Positions 51,603-60,723 of a DNA stretch of 64,000 bases are shown here, one piece after another. The position numbers and the translations under genes were made by a program. Source of the DNA: Acidisoma sp965199065 (GTDB lineage Bacteria > Pseudomonadota > Alphaproteobacteria > Acetobacterales > Acetobacteraceae); assembly GCF_965199065.1 (NCBI RefSeq), contig NZ_CBDAQN010000003.1:992001-1056000 (forward strand). The letters are read 5' to 3'. Positions within the stretch are counted from its first letter, which is position 1. Every line of letters starts with the position of its first letter. The notes under the pieces were generated by a model. It had not been told where the DNA came from. It searched no databases and worked only from the letters and a program-made list of their open reading frames with translations.

Positions 51603-54026
51603 ATGGATCATCCCGCTCCGACGCTGCCTTTGGCGGACCATGCAAAGGGCCGCGAACCGACCGGCCCACAAGCCATCCTGACCCACGACGAGCTGATGCG
51701 GATGAATGCCTACTGGCGTGCCGCCAACTACTTATCGGTCGGACAAATCTACCTCTACGACAATCCTCTGCTGCGCGAGCCGTTGACCCTGGCGCATGTG
51801 AAGCCGCTCGTTGTCGGCCACTGGGGAACGACTCCCGGGCAGAACTTCATCTATGTCCATCTTAATCGCGTCATCAAAAACAGCGATTTGGACATGATCT
51901 ATATCGCCGGCCCCGGGCACGGCGGCCCTGCTCTGGTTGCCAACACATACATGGAAGGCAGCTACAGCGAGATCTACCCGAATGTGAGCCGCGACACGGC
52001 GGGGCTCAAGACGCTGTTCACGCAATTTTCCTTCCCCGGCGGCATTTCCAGCCATGTCGCGCCCACGACACCGGGCTCCATTCACGAGGGCGGCGAACTT
52101 GGCTACTCGCTGAGCCACGCCTTCGGGGCCGCCTTTGACAACCCCGACCTGATTGTCGCCTGCATCGTCGGCGATGGAGAGGCCGAAACCGGCCCGCTCG
52201 CCACGGCCTGGCAGTCGAACAAGTTTCTCAACCCTGTCCGCGATGGCGCCGTTCTTCCGATCCTTCATCTGAATGGTTTCAAGATCAGCAATCCTACGGT
52301 CCTCGCCCGGATCGAGCACGAGGAGCTGAACCACTTCTTCCGCGGCTGCGGCTGGACGCCCTACTTCGTGGAGGGCGATCAACCCGAGAAGATGCATGAG
52401 CGCATGGCCACCATCCTCGATCAGGCGATCGCGCAGATCAAGCAGATCCAGACCGATGCCCGTTCCGGCGGTCAGACGGCGCGGCCACGCTGGCCAATGA
52501 TCGTGCTGCGCTCGCCAAAGGGTTGGACCGGCCCGGTCGAGGTCGACGGCCTGCAGATCGAAGGCACCTTCCGCTCCCATCAGGTGCCGATCCTCGTCGA
52601 TGCCGCACATCCCGATCATGTGGCTCTGCTGGAAGACTGGATGAAAAGCTACAAGCCCGAGGAGCTCTTCACCGCGGATGGCAGCCTGATCCCCGAGCTC
52701 GCGCAGCTGGCCCCCGTCGGGAACCGTCGCATGGGCGCCAATCCTCATGCCAATGGCGGCATCCTGCTGCGGGACCTGCATATGCCGGATTTCCGCCGGC
52801 ATGCCGTCGTAGTGCCGTCGCCCGGAGCCGTTGCCGCGCAGGACACCCTCGTCCTCGGCAACTTCTTCCGTGACATCGTCGCACTGAACCCGGACAACTT
52901 CCGTATCTTCGGCCCAGACGAAACGCTCTCGAACCTGCTCGGCGCCGTCTTCGAGGTTACCAACCGCCAGTGGGAAGCGCCTGAAGTTCAGGACGACGAG
53001 TTCCTGGCGCCTCAGGGCCGGGTTCTCGACTCGATGTTGAGCGAGCATCAATGTGAGGGCTGGCTCGAGGGCTATCTGCTGACCGGCCGCCACGGCCTTT
53101 TCAACAGCTACGAAGCCTTCATCCGGATCGTCGATTCGATGTTCAGCCAGCACGCAAAATGGCTGAAGGTTACGCGGGAACTGCCGTGGCGGCGCAATAT
53201 CGCGTCGCTGAACTATCTGCTCGCCTCGCACGTCTGGCAGCAGGATCACAACGGCTTCACCCATCAGGATCCCGGCTTCCTCGATCATGTGATCAACAAG
53301 AAGGCGGACATCGTCCGTTGCTATCTGCCTCCCGATGCGAACTGCCTTCTCTCGACGTTCGACCATTGCCTGCGCAGCCGCCATTACGTGAACGTCGTCG
53401 TCGCCGGCAAGCACGCCCTGCCGCAATGGCTGACGATGGAGGCCGCCATCGTGCATTGCACCGAAGGCGTTGGCATCTGGCAGTGGGCAAGCAACGATCA
53501 GAACAGCGAGCCCGACGTTGTCATGGCCTGCTGCGGAGATACGCCGACGCTCGAGATCCTCGCCGCCGTCTCGATTCTGCGGGAGCATCTGCCCGAGCTT
53601 AAAATCCGCGTCATCAACGTGGTCGATCTGATGAAGATGCAATCGGCCAGCGAGCACCCGCATGGCCTCAACGAGACCGACTACGATGCGCTGTTCACCC
53701 GGGACAAGCCGATCGTCTTCGGGTTCCATGGCTACCCGTCGCTGATCCACGGCCTGACCTATCGCCGCACCAATCGTCACATGGTCGTGCGCGGCTATAT
53801 GGAGGAAGGCACCATAACGACCGCCTTCGACATGCGCGTGCAGAACGGTCTCGATCGGTTCCACCTCGTGCAGGATGCGGTGGACCGTCTGCCGCAGCTC
53901 GGCACGAAAGGCGACTATCTCAAGCAGATGATCCGGGACAAGCTCATCGAGCACAAGGTCTACATCGACCGGCACGGCGAGGATCTTCCCGAGGTCCGGA
54001 ACTGGAAGTGGGGCCAGGTGTCGTGA
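51603..54026 (+). CDS. xfp: Xylulose-5-phosphate/fructose-6-phosphate phosphoketolase
   Basis: An 807-residue thiamine-diphosphate enzyme, the standard length, which splits xylulose-5-P or fructose-6-P with phosphate into acetyl phosphate plus a shorter sugar phosphate. Family text includes YWRAANYLSVGQIYLYDNPL, HWGTTPGQNFIYVHLNR, YIAGPGHGGPALVANTYMEG and the cofactor motif GDGEAETGPLATAWQSNKFL. The ribosome-binding site AAGGGA is about ten bases before ATG 51603. It is the first gene of an operon whose next three genes overlap in series. AckA and Pta further on can use its acetyl phosphate. Confidence 0.97.
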   Translation: MDHPAPTLPLADHAKGREPTGPQAILTHDELMRMNAYWRAANYLSVGQIYLYDNPLLREPLTLAHVKPLVVGHWGTTPGQNFIYVHLNRVIKNSDLDMIYIAGPGHGGPALVANTYMEGSYSEIYPNVSRDTAGLKTLFTQFSFPGGISSHVAPTTPGSIHEGGELGYSLSHAFGAAFDNPDLIVACIVGDGEAETGPLATAWQSNKFLNPVRDGAVLPILHLNGFKISNPTVLARIEHEELNHFFRGCGWTPYFVEGDQPEKMHERMATILDQAIAQIKQIQTDARSGGQTARPRWPMIVLRSPKGWTGPVEVDGLQIEGTFRSHQVPILVDAAHPDHVALLEDWMKSYKPEELFTADGSLIPELAQLAPVGNRRMGANPHANGGILLRDLHMPDFRRHAVVVPSPGAVAAQDTLVLGNFFRDIVALNPDNFRIFGPDETLSNLLGAVFEVTNRQWEAPEVQDDEFLAPQGRVLDSMLSEHQCEGWLEGYLLTGRHGLFNSYEAFIRIVDSMFSQHAKWLKVTRELPWRRNIASLNYLLASHVWQQDHNGFTHQDPGFLDHVINKKADIVRCYLPPDANCLLSTFDHCLRSRHYVNVVVAGKHALPQWLTMEAAIVHCTEGVGIWQWASNDQNSEPDVVMACCGDTPTLEILAAVSILREHLPELKIRVINVVDLMKMQSASEHPHGLNETDYDALFTRDKPIVFGFHGYPSLIHGLTYRRTNRHMVVRGYMEEGTITTAFDMRVQNGLDRFHLVQDAVDRLPQLGTKGDYLKQMIRDKLIEHKVYIDRHGEDLPEVRNWKWGQVS

Positions 54027-55054
54027 AGAATCGCCAGCTCACCGACACCGCCCAGGCTCTGGTTTGCGGAGGGCGGGGTCTGCTGGCGATGGATGAGAGC
54101 AACGGCACCTGCAACAAGCGTTTCGCGGCCGCTGGGATCACGCAGACGGAGCCTTTCCGACGCGCCTATCGCGAACTGCTGGCGACGACGCCCAATCTCT
54201 CCACCTGCATCAGTGGGGCTATCCTCTATGACGAGACAATCAGGCAGAGGACGGCCGAAGGCGTGCCGTTCGCCACGCTGCTGACCGAAGCCGGCATCAT
54301 ACCCGGCATCAAGGTCGATATCGGTGCGAAGGAGATGGCCGGTCATCCGAGCGAGGCGATCACCGGTGGCCTGGACGGCTTGCGGGAGCGTCTGGCCGAC
54401 TACTGGTCCATGGGTGCACGTTTCGCCAAATGGCGGGCCGTGATTGCGTTGGACGACAGGCTTCCGACCGCGGCCTGCATCGCCGCAAACGCCGAGGCGC
54501 TCGCCGGCTATGCAGCCCTCTGCCAGGAAGCGGGGCTTGTTCCCATCGTCGAGCCTGAAGTGCTGATGGCCGGCGATCATGATCTGGAGCGCTGCCGTCT
54601 GGTGACGGAGACCGTGCTGCACACCGTCTTCGACGCGCTTTACGAGCAGGGTGTCATGCTGGAGGGGCTTATCCTCAAACCGAACATGATTCTCCCCGGT
54701 CTCGCCTGCCCGATCCAGCCCGCCGCGGACGTAATTGCCGAGGCAACCGTCACGTCTCTGCTGCGGGTCGTCCCGGCGGCGGTGGCGGGAATTGCCTTCC
54801 TCTCCGGCGGCCAATCCGGTGAACTCGCCTCCGAGCGCCTCAATGCGATGAACATCAAGGCCAAAGCCTCGGGGTCGCGCATCCCCTGGCCTCTCGTCTT
54901 CTCCTTCGCGCGCGCCATCCAACGTCCCGCGCTTGAAATATGGAAAGGGCAGGCGGTCAATACAGCGCACGCCCAGCAGGCGCTGTATCATCGCGCCCGC
55001 TGCAACCACGCTGCCTTGCGCGGCGAGTATAGCGCCGCATTGGAAGCAGCATGA
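54023..55054 (+). CDS. Class I fructose-bisphosphate aldolase
   Basis: A 343-residue Schiff-base aldolase of the eukaryotic-like class I family. The motifs are GRGLLAMDESNGTCNKRF, AYRELLATTPNLSTCISGAI, IPGIKVDIGAKEM, and LILKPNMILPG with the Schiff-base K219. It interconverts fructose-1,6-bisphosphate with triose phosphates and may also make sedoheptulose-1,7-bisphosphate. Start GTG 54023 overlaps the xfp stop (GTGA); a GTG at 54008 would add five residues. In this operon it could recycle the triose and tetrose phosphates left by phosphoketolase. Confidence 0.93.
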   Translation: MKNRQLTDTAQALVCGGRGLLAMDESNGTCNKRFAAAGITQTEPFRRAYRELLATTPNLSTCISGAILYDETIRQRTAEGVPFATLLTEAGIIPGIKVDIGAKEMAGHPSEAITGGLDGLRERLADYWSMGARFAKWRAVIALDDRLPTAACIAANAEALAGYAALCQEAGLVPIVEPEVLMAGDHDLERCRLVTETVLHTVFDALYEQGVMLEGLILKPNMILPGLACPIQPAADVIAEATVTSLLRVVPAAVAGIAFLSGGQSGELASERLNAMNIKAKASGSRIPWPLVFSFARAIQRPALEIWKGQAVNTAHAQQALYHRARCNHAALRGEYSAALEAA

Positions 55055-55665
55055 CAATGGAACCTCAGGACCTTCGCATTTATCTGGTCCGGCACGGGGA
55101 GACGGCCTGGTCGCGATCCGGTCAGCACACCGGCCGCACCGATATGCAGTTGAGCGAACCTGGCGAGGCAGAAGCGAAAGCTTTGGCGCCATGGCTACGC
55201 GGCATCCATTTTGGGCGTGTGCTCACGAGCCCGCTACGCCGCGCGCGGCGTACCTGCGAGCTAGCGGGCCTCGGCCGCACGGTTGCCGCGGACGCTAATC
55301 TCGAGGAGTGGAACTATGGCAAGTTTGAAGGTCTTACCTCCGCTCAAATCCATCTGGATCGACCTGATTGGCTGATCTACCGCGATGGCGCGCCCGGCGG
55401 TGAGACGCCGAGCGAAGTGTCCGACCGCGCGGATCAGGTGATCGCCCAGATGACGACGCTGCACGGCAATGTTGCCATCTTCACCCATGGTCATTTCGGC
55501 ACCGTTCTCGGCGCGCGTTGGGTAGGACTGCCCATCCTAGAGGCACAGCATTTCTCGCTGAGCACCGCGTCCATGAGTGTATTGGCGTATAGCCCGGCTC
55601 ATCCTGAAACCCGAGTGATCGCTTTGTGGAACGCGAATCCCGCAACGCTTCGGGATGGCGGTTGA
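55051..55665 (+). CDS. Histidine phosphatase family protein
   Basis: A 204-residue phosphoglycerate-mutase-like protein. The phosphohistidine motif is LVRHGETAWS (H15), followed by TGRTDMQLSEPGEAEA, SPLRRARRTCELAGL, the acid residue in LEEWNYGKFEGLT and the second His in FTHGHFG. Relatives include sugar phosphatases such as SHB17-type sedoheptulose-1,7-bisphosphatase, which has the same E-W-x-Y-G-x-x-E-G-L-T text. Placed after a class I aldolase, that bisphosphatase role is an attractive inference. It overlaps both neighbours. Confidence 0.88.
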   Translation: MTMEPQDLRIYLVRHGETAWSRSGQHTGRTDMQLSEPGEAEAKALAPWLRGIHFGRVLTSPLRRARRTCELAGLGRTVAADANLEEWNYGKFEGLTSAQIHLDRPDWLIYRDGAPGGETPSEVSDRADQVIAQMTTLHGNVAIFTHGHFGTVLGARWVGLPILEAQHFSLSTASMSVLAYSPAHPETRVIALWNANPATLRDGG

Positions 55666-58166
55666 TGGAACAGACGCTTCACTCGCCGGAGGCGAGCCAG
55701 GACACGCTGAAGTCAATGCCGATGGCGAAGCTGGAGACCCATCTGAAGTCGTCTCCCGACGGCCTCACTCAAGCCGAAGCCGCGAGGCGTCTGGCCGCTG
55801 ACGGCCCGAACGAAATCCCGGAGAAGAAGACTAACGCGCTGCTGAAGTTTCTCTCCTATTTCTGGGGCCCGATCCCCTGGATGATCGAGGTCGCCGTCAT
55901 TCTTTCCGGTGTCGTGCGGCACTGGCCGGATTTCTTCATCATCCTCCTGTTGCTCGTCGCCAACGCCACCATCGGCTTTTGGGAGGAGCGGCAGGCCGGC
56001 AATGCGATTGAGGCTTTGAAGGCGAAGCTCGCGACCAAGGCCCGCGTCAAGCGGGACGGCAAGTGGGTAACACCGCCGGCGCGGGAGCTTGTGGCCGGCG
56101 ACGTCATCCGGCTTCGGCTTGGCGACATCGTCCCCGCCGACGCGCGTCTTCTGGATGGCGACGAAGTCTCGGTGGATCAGTCGGCTTTGACGGGAGAGTC
56201 GCTCCCTACCTCGCGGAAATCGGGAGAGGCGGTCTTCTCGGGCTCGATCGTCCGCCGTGGCGAGATCGGTGCCCTTGTCTATGCAACCGGCGGCAAGACC
56301 TATTTCGGCAAGACGGCGGAGCTGGTCGAGACCGCCGTCACCGTCAGCCATTTCCAGAAGGCCGTGCTCAAGATCGGCGACTACCTCATCATGCTGGCAG
56401 TGGCCCTGGTCGTGGTGATCATCGCGGTCAGCCTCTATCGCGGCAACCCGATCCTGACCACGCTGCAGTTCGCGCTTGTCCTCACGGTCGCCGCGATTCC
56501 GGTTGCCATGCCGACGGTGCTATCGGTGACGATGGCGGTCGGCGCCCGTCTGCTCGCCAAGAAGCAGGCGATCGTCAGCAAGCTCGTCGCCATCGAGGAA
56601 CTGGCTGGTGTCGATGTGCTTTGTGCGGACAAGACCGGCACGCTGACGCAGAACAAACTCACTCTCGGCGATCCCTTCTGCCTGGATAAAGCGACGCCCG
56701 ATGACGTGGTTCTTGCCGGCGCGCTCGCGTCACGCGAGGAGAATGACGACACCATCGACCTCGCCGTGCTGGGCGGCCTCAAGAACAAGGACGCCCTGAA
56801 ACCCTACAAGGTCACCCACTTCCAACCATTCGACCCGGTACACAAGCGGACGGAAGCGACTGTCACGGGCGCGGATGGCAAGAGCTTCAAGGTCACCAAG
56901 GGTGCGCCGCAGGTCATTCTCGATCTTGCCGCACCGACGCCGGCTGCGAAGGCCGCGGTGACCAAGGCGGTCGATGACTTCGCCGCGCGGGGTTTTCGGG
57001 CCCTCGGCGTGGCCCGCGCCGAGGGTGACGGCAAATGGACGCTTCTGGGCGTGCTGCCGCTGTTCGACCCGCCGCGCGTCGATGCAAAGGCAACGGTGGA
57101 GACCGCCCGCAAGATGGGCGTGACGATCAAGATGGTGACCGGCGACGCGCTCGCCATTGCGCGGGAAACCGCCAGCACCTTGGGTATGGGCGCCAATATT
57201 CTCGATGGCGCCACGTTGGGCGACGCCAAGACCAACGAGACACCGGCGGTTGCCCGGTCCATCGAGCAGGCCGACGGCTTCGCCCAGGTTTTCCCCGAGC
57301 ACAAGTTCCATATCGTGGACGTGCTGCAGAAGCATGGCCATATCGTCGGCATGACCGGAGACGGTGTGAACGATGCGCCCGCCTTGAAGAAGGCGGATTG
57401 CGGCATCGCGGTCTCCGGCGCGACGGATGCTGCCCGCGCCGCGGCGTCCATTGTCCTGACGACGCCCGGCTTGTCCGTCATCATTGATGCGATCAAGGAA
57501 AGCCGGAAGATCTTCCAGCGCATGAACAGCTACGCCATGTATCGCATCGCCGAGACGTTGCGTGTGCTCATCTTCATGACGCTCGCCATTCTGATCTTCA
57601 ACTTCTATCCCTTGACGGCTGTAATGATCGTCATGCTGGCGCTGCTGAACGATGGCGCCATTCTCTCCATCGCCTATGACAACGTGCACTACAGGAATGC
57701 GCCCGAAGCCTGGAACATGCGCCTCGTGCTCGGCATCGCGACGGTGCTGGGATGCGTCGGGCCAATCGCGGCGTTCGGTCTGTTCTATCTGGGCGACCGG
57801 GTGTTTCATATCGACCGGTCGCATCTGCAGACGATGATGTATCTGATGCTGTCGGTCGCGGGCCATCTGACGATCTTCCAGACCCGCACGCGTGGACCCT
57901 GGTGGTCGATACGGCCGGCACGGATCCTCCTGATCGCGGTCTTCGGAACACAAACGGTGGCAACGCTCATCGCCGTTTATGGTGCCGGTCTTGTGGCGCC
58001 TCTCGGATGGGGTTGGGCGCTCGTCGTCTGGGGCTATGCCCTGGCGTGGTTCCTGGCGACCGATCCGGTCAAGCTTCTGGCTTACTGGGTTCTTGATCCT
58101 GCAACGAAAAAGCCGGTGAAACCGAGCCCGAAGCCCGCGGCGGGCGCCATCGCTCAACCAGCCTGA
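55665..58166 (+). CDS. Plasma-membrane-type proton-exporting P-type ATPase
   Basis: An 833-residue type III P-ATPase related to fungal and plant H+-ATPases. The N-terminal segment has TQAEAARRLAADGPNEIPEK. Membrane helices, the actuator loop with ALTGESLP, the phosphorylation site D322 in CADKTGTLT, the nucleotide domain (FDPVHKRTEATV) and MVTGDALAIARETA / GMTGDGVNDAPALKKAD follow in the normal order. It would export protons at the cost of ATP. Its start overlaps the previous stop by one base, so it is co-translated with the phosphoketolase operon, where acetate formation would acidify the cytoplasm. Confidence 0.94.
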   Translation: MEQTLHSPEASQDTLKSMPMAKLETHLKSSPDGLTQAEAARRLAADGPNEIPEKKTNALLKFLSYFWGPIPWMIEVAVILSGVVRHWPDFFIILLLLVANATIGFWEERQAGNAIEALKAKLATKARVKRDGKWVTPPARELVAGDVIRLRLGDIVPADARLLDGDEVSVDQSALTGESLPTSRKSGEAVFSGSIVRRGEIGALVYATGGKTYFGKTAELVETAVTVSHFQKAVLKIGDYLIMLAVALVVVIIAVSLYRGNPILTTLQFALVLTVAAIPVAMPTVLSVTMAVGARLLAKKQAIVSKLVAIEELAGVDVLCADKTGTLTQNKLTLGDPFCLDKATPDDVVLAGALASREENDDTIDLAVLGGLKNKDALKPYKVTHFQPFDPVHKRTEATVTGADGKSFKVTKGAPQVILDLAAPTPAAKAAVTKAVDDFAARGFRALGVARAEGDGKWTLLGVLPLFDPPRVDAKATVETARKMGVTIKMVTGDALAIARETASTLGMGANILDGATLGDAKTNETPAVARSIEQADGFAQVFPEHKFHIVDVLQKHGHIVGMTGDGVNDAPALKKADCGIAVSGATDAARAAASIVLTTPGLSVIIDAIKESRKIFQRMNSYAMYRIAETLRVLIFMTLAILIFNFYPLTAVMIVMLALLNDGAILSIAYDNVHYRNAPEAWNMRLVLGIATVLGCVGPIAAFGLFYLGDRVFHIDRSHLQTMMYLMLSVAGHLTIFQTRTRGPWWSIRPARILLIAVFGTQTVATLIAVYGAGLVAPLGWGWALVVWGYALAWFLATDPVKLLAYWVLDPATKKPVKPSPKPAAGAIAQPA

Positions 58167-58205
58167 CAGGCGCCCACCTTACAACTCGAGCCGGGAGAAC
58201 CCGCC

Positions 58206-59672
58206 GTGACGTTACCTCTCATCGATCCAGCCGCGCGAGCGTTGCCCAAAGCTCCAGACCGCGTCACGTCGTCCTTGGAGCCGCCGGCCACCGATCAACA
58301 CGTCACGCCTTGGCTCATGGTCGTGCTCGTCGTCGTTCTCTTCTCCGGCGGACTCTTCGGCTACGATCAAGGCGTGATCTCCGGCGCCTTGCACGGCGTC
58401 CGCCAAGCATTTGCGCTTAGCCCGCTCCTGGTCGAGGTGGTGACAAGCTGGGTCACGCTGGGCGCTCTTTTCGGCGCCCTTGTCAGCGGCGAACTGGCGG
58501 ATCGGATGGGCCGCAAGCGAACCGTGTTGATCGCGGGCGCCATGTTCACTCTCGGGGCGCTGGTGCAGGCCCTCGCGCCAGATACGGTGGTGCTGGTTGC
58601 TGGCCGTCTGATCATTGGCGTGGGGGTTGGGGTGGCGGCCGTCGCGGCACCGCTCTATGCCGCCGAACTCGCCCCGAGCGCGCTACGCGGCCGTTTCGTG
58701 TCCGCCTATCAGCTTGCCATCACAATCGGGATCTTTCTGGCTTATCTCGTGGACGGCTGGTTATCGGACACAGACTCCTGGCGGATCATGCTCGGAGCCG
58801 CCGCGGTGCCGGGCCTGCTGCTTTTTGCAGTTGCTCTGGCGGCGCCGCAATCGCCGCGCTGGCTCATGATGGTCGGCCGCAAGACGGATGCCGCGTCGGA
58901 GCTTGGCCGCATCCGGCCTGGCGTCAACTCCCAGCACCATCTCGACACCATCGAGCGATCCTTGCGTGAGGAGGGACATAAAGCCTCCTGGCGCGAGGTC
59001 TTCGACCGGCAGTGGCGCCAGCCACTCCTGATCGGCGTGGGCCTCGCGGTGTTCCAGCAGATCACTGGCATCAATGCGATCATCTACTATGCCGACCAGA
59101 TCTTCGCCTCGGCCGGGTTCGTCACGCAGGCGTCACAGACAACAGTCACCACCTGGGCTATTGGTGCTGTCAACGTCCTCGCCACCCTGATCGCCATCGC
59201 ATACATTGATCGCCTGGGACGCCGCAAGCTGCTGCTCACGGGGCTTGTCGGCATGGCGTTGAGCCTTGTAACAGTCGGCATTGCTTTTCAGTTCATCAAG
59301 ACCGCATCCGCAAGCGCTTCCGTGACATCCGGCCCTACGACGGCGGGGATCGTCACACTCTGCGCGTTAGTTTGCTTCATCATCTGCTTTGCTTTCTCGA
59401 TGGGGCCTGTCGTCTGGACTGTCATCAACGAGATTTTCCCCGGGCATATCCGAGGCCGCGCCGTCGCTATCGCCACCGCCGTGAACTGGGGCTCTGCCTT
59501 CCTCGTCAGCCAGTTCTTTCTCACCGTCATCGGAGCGATCGGCAACTCGCTCACGTTCTGGCTCTTCGCCTTGTTTTGCGCACTGGCCTGGGTCTGGATT
59601 TACTTCCGCGTGCCGGAGACGAAAGGCCAGTCGCTCGAACAAATCCAGCAGCTCTGGGTGGTGAAGACCTGA
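58206..59672 (+). CDS. Sugar porter family MFS transporter
   Basis: A 488-residue permease with 12 membrane segments. Sugar-porter signatures are GGLFGYDQGVISGAL in the first helix, ADRMGRKRTVLIAG between helices 2 and 3, GRLIIGVGVGVAAVAAPLYAAELAPS-like text, FQQITGINAIIYYADQIF, DRLGRRKLLL and the C-terminal PETKGQSLEQIQ. The start is GTG 58206 with GGGAG about eight bases upstream. It probably imports a hexose or pentose by proton symport, which fits the proton ATPase 40 bp upstream. The substrate is not predictable. Confidence 0.93.
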   Translation: MTLPLIDPAARALPKAPDRVTSSLEPPATDQHVTPWLMVVLVVVLFSGGLFGYDQGVISGALHGVRQAFALSPLLVEVVTSWVTLGALFGALVSGELADRMGRKRTVLIAGAMFTLGALVQALAPDTVVLVAGRLIIGVGVGVAAVAAPLYAAELAPSALRGRFVSAYQLAITIGIFLAYLVDGWLSDTDSWRIMLGAAAVPGLLLFAVALAAPQSPRWLMMVGRKTDAASELGRIRPGVNSQHHLDTIERSLREEGHKASWREVFDRQWRQPLLIGVGLAVFQQITGINAIIYYADQIFASAGFVTQASQTTVTTWAIGAVNVLATLIAIAYIDRLGRRKLLLTGLVGMALSLVTVGIAFQFIKTASASASVTSGPTTAGIVTLCALVCFIICFAFSMGPVVWTVINEIFPGHIRGRAVAIATAVNWGSAFLVSQFFLTVIGAIGNSLTFWLFALFCALAWVWIYFRVPETKGQSLEQIQQLWVVKT

Positions 59673-59730
59673 GAGCAGGTCGCGCCGGTTACGGGTTCGC
59701 CTTCCCAGCAAGATGGTGGAGACAGCCGGC

Positions 59731-60582
59731 ATGACACTGTTGACGAACGACAAGACCACGAAGGCGGCGGCGCCGATCGTCGTAAAAGCAAAGTTCGACG
59801 TTCACCATCATGGTGAAGCGGGGCCTCGAAGGACCAAGATCCATATCAGGAACCTCGACTTCTTCTACGGCAAGCTGCAAGGCCTGAAGCGCGTCACGCT
59901 GGAGATTCCGGAGAAGCGCGTGACGGCGTTGATCGGGCCTTCCGGGTGCGGCAAGTCGACTCTCCTCCGTGTGCTCAACCGCATGTATGACCTTTATCCG
60001 AAGCAGCATGCAACCGGCGAGGTCACCTTGGACGGCGAAAATCTGCTCGCCAAGCACATCAACATCATGCGGTTGCGTGAGCGCATCGGCATGGTTTTCC
60101 AGACGCCGACGCCCTTCGCGCTTTCGATCTACGACAACGTGGCATTCGGAATGCGGCTCCACGAGACGCTCACCCGCAGTGAACTGAAACGGCGCGTCGA
60201 AGACTGTCTCACGCGGGCCGGACTTTGGGGCGAGGTGAAGGACCGGCTCTCTGCACCGGCGCTCGGCCTTTCCGGTGGCCAGCAGCAGCGTCTTTGCATC
60301 GCCCGCATGATTGCGATGCGGCCGGAGGTGCTTTTGCTGGATGAGCCGACAAGTGCGCTCGATCCCATGAACACCGGCAAGATCGAGGATCTGATCGATG
60401 AACTGAAGCATGAGTTCACGATCGTGATCGTGACGCACAGCATGCAGCAGGCGGCACGGTGCGCCGACCAGGTGGCCTTCATGTACCTGGGCGAAATGGT
60501 CGAAGTCGGATCGGCGGAGCAGATCTTCACCAAGCCTCACTCAAAGCACACCGAGGCCTACATCGCAGGGCGTTTCGGCTGA
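59731..60582 (+). CDS. pstB: Phosphate ABC transporter ATP-binding protein PstB (orphan)
   Basis: A 283-residue ABC ATPase. It has Walker A GPSGCGKST, the PstB-typical RVLNRMYDLYP and GMVFQTPTPFALSIYDNVAFG, signature LSGGQQQRL, Walker B LLLDEPTSALDP and the H-loop VTHSMQQAARCAD. PstB energises high-affinity phosphate import. The start at 59731 is preferred because GGTGGAG lies about nine bases upstream; ATG 59713 is possible. No pstS, pstC, pstA or phoU lies beside it. Phosphoketolase and phosphotransacetylase consume or release phosphate, so the placement may matter. Confidence 0.9.
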   Translation: MTLLTNDKTTKAAAPIVVKAKFDVHHHGEAGPRRTKIHIRNLDFFYGKLQGLKRVTLEIPEKRVTALIGPSGCGKSTLLRVLNRMYDLYPKQHATGEVTLDGENLLAKHINIMRLRERIGMVFQTPTPFALSIYDNVAFGMRLHETLTRSELKRRVEDCLTRAGLWGEVKDRLSAPALGLSGGQQQRLCIARMIAMRPEVLLLDEPTSALDPMNTGKIEDLIDELKHEFTIVIVTHSMQQAARCADQVAFMYLGEMVEVGSAEQIFTKPHSKHTEAYIAGRFG

Positions 60583-60622
60583 GGTTTCGCACCGATCACG
60601 CTGTCATGGCAGCTGCCCCGGA

Positions 60623-60636
60623 TTGATCTGCATCAA
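60623..60636. promoter_or_regulatory. FNR/FixK/Anr-type binding site upstream of phaC
   Basis: TTGATCTGCATCAA is an exact match to the palindromic FNR-family consensus TTGAT-N4-ATCAA. It is centred about 94 bases before the phaC ATG in the 141-bp gap after pstB. FNR-family regulators activate genes at low oxygen, so the phaC-pta-ackA unit is probably oxygen-controlled. The regulator itself is not in the window. Confidence 0.75.
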
Positions 60637-60650
60637 GGGCGGCAGAGACG

Positions 60651-60676
60651 GAGTGCGGCAGATGAGCAACGCACTC
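60651..60676. repeat. Short inverted repeat downstream of the FNR box
   Basis: GAGTGC (60651-60656) and GCACTC (60671-60676) are perfect complements 14 bases apart. The arms resemble CIRCE halves but in the reverse order, so it is not a CIRCE element. It may be a leader hairpin or a second operator. Confidence 0.3.
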
Positions 60677-60723
60677 AAACGAGGCAGAGCCACACAGCTT
60701 GTATTGTTCAAGGATAGATCGCC

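Noticed and set aside
51732..53975. A 747-codon open frame opposite phosphoketolase
   Set aside because: Same reason: a long antisense frame with no recognisable motif over a fully conserved gene.
60651..60676. CIRCE element upstream of phaC
   Set aside because: The GAGTGC and GCACTC arms are in the opposite order and spacing to CIRCE, and phaC is not a heat-shock gene.
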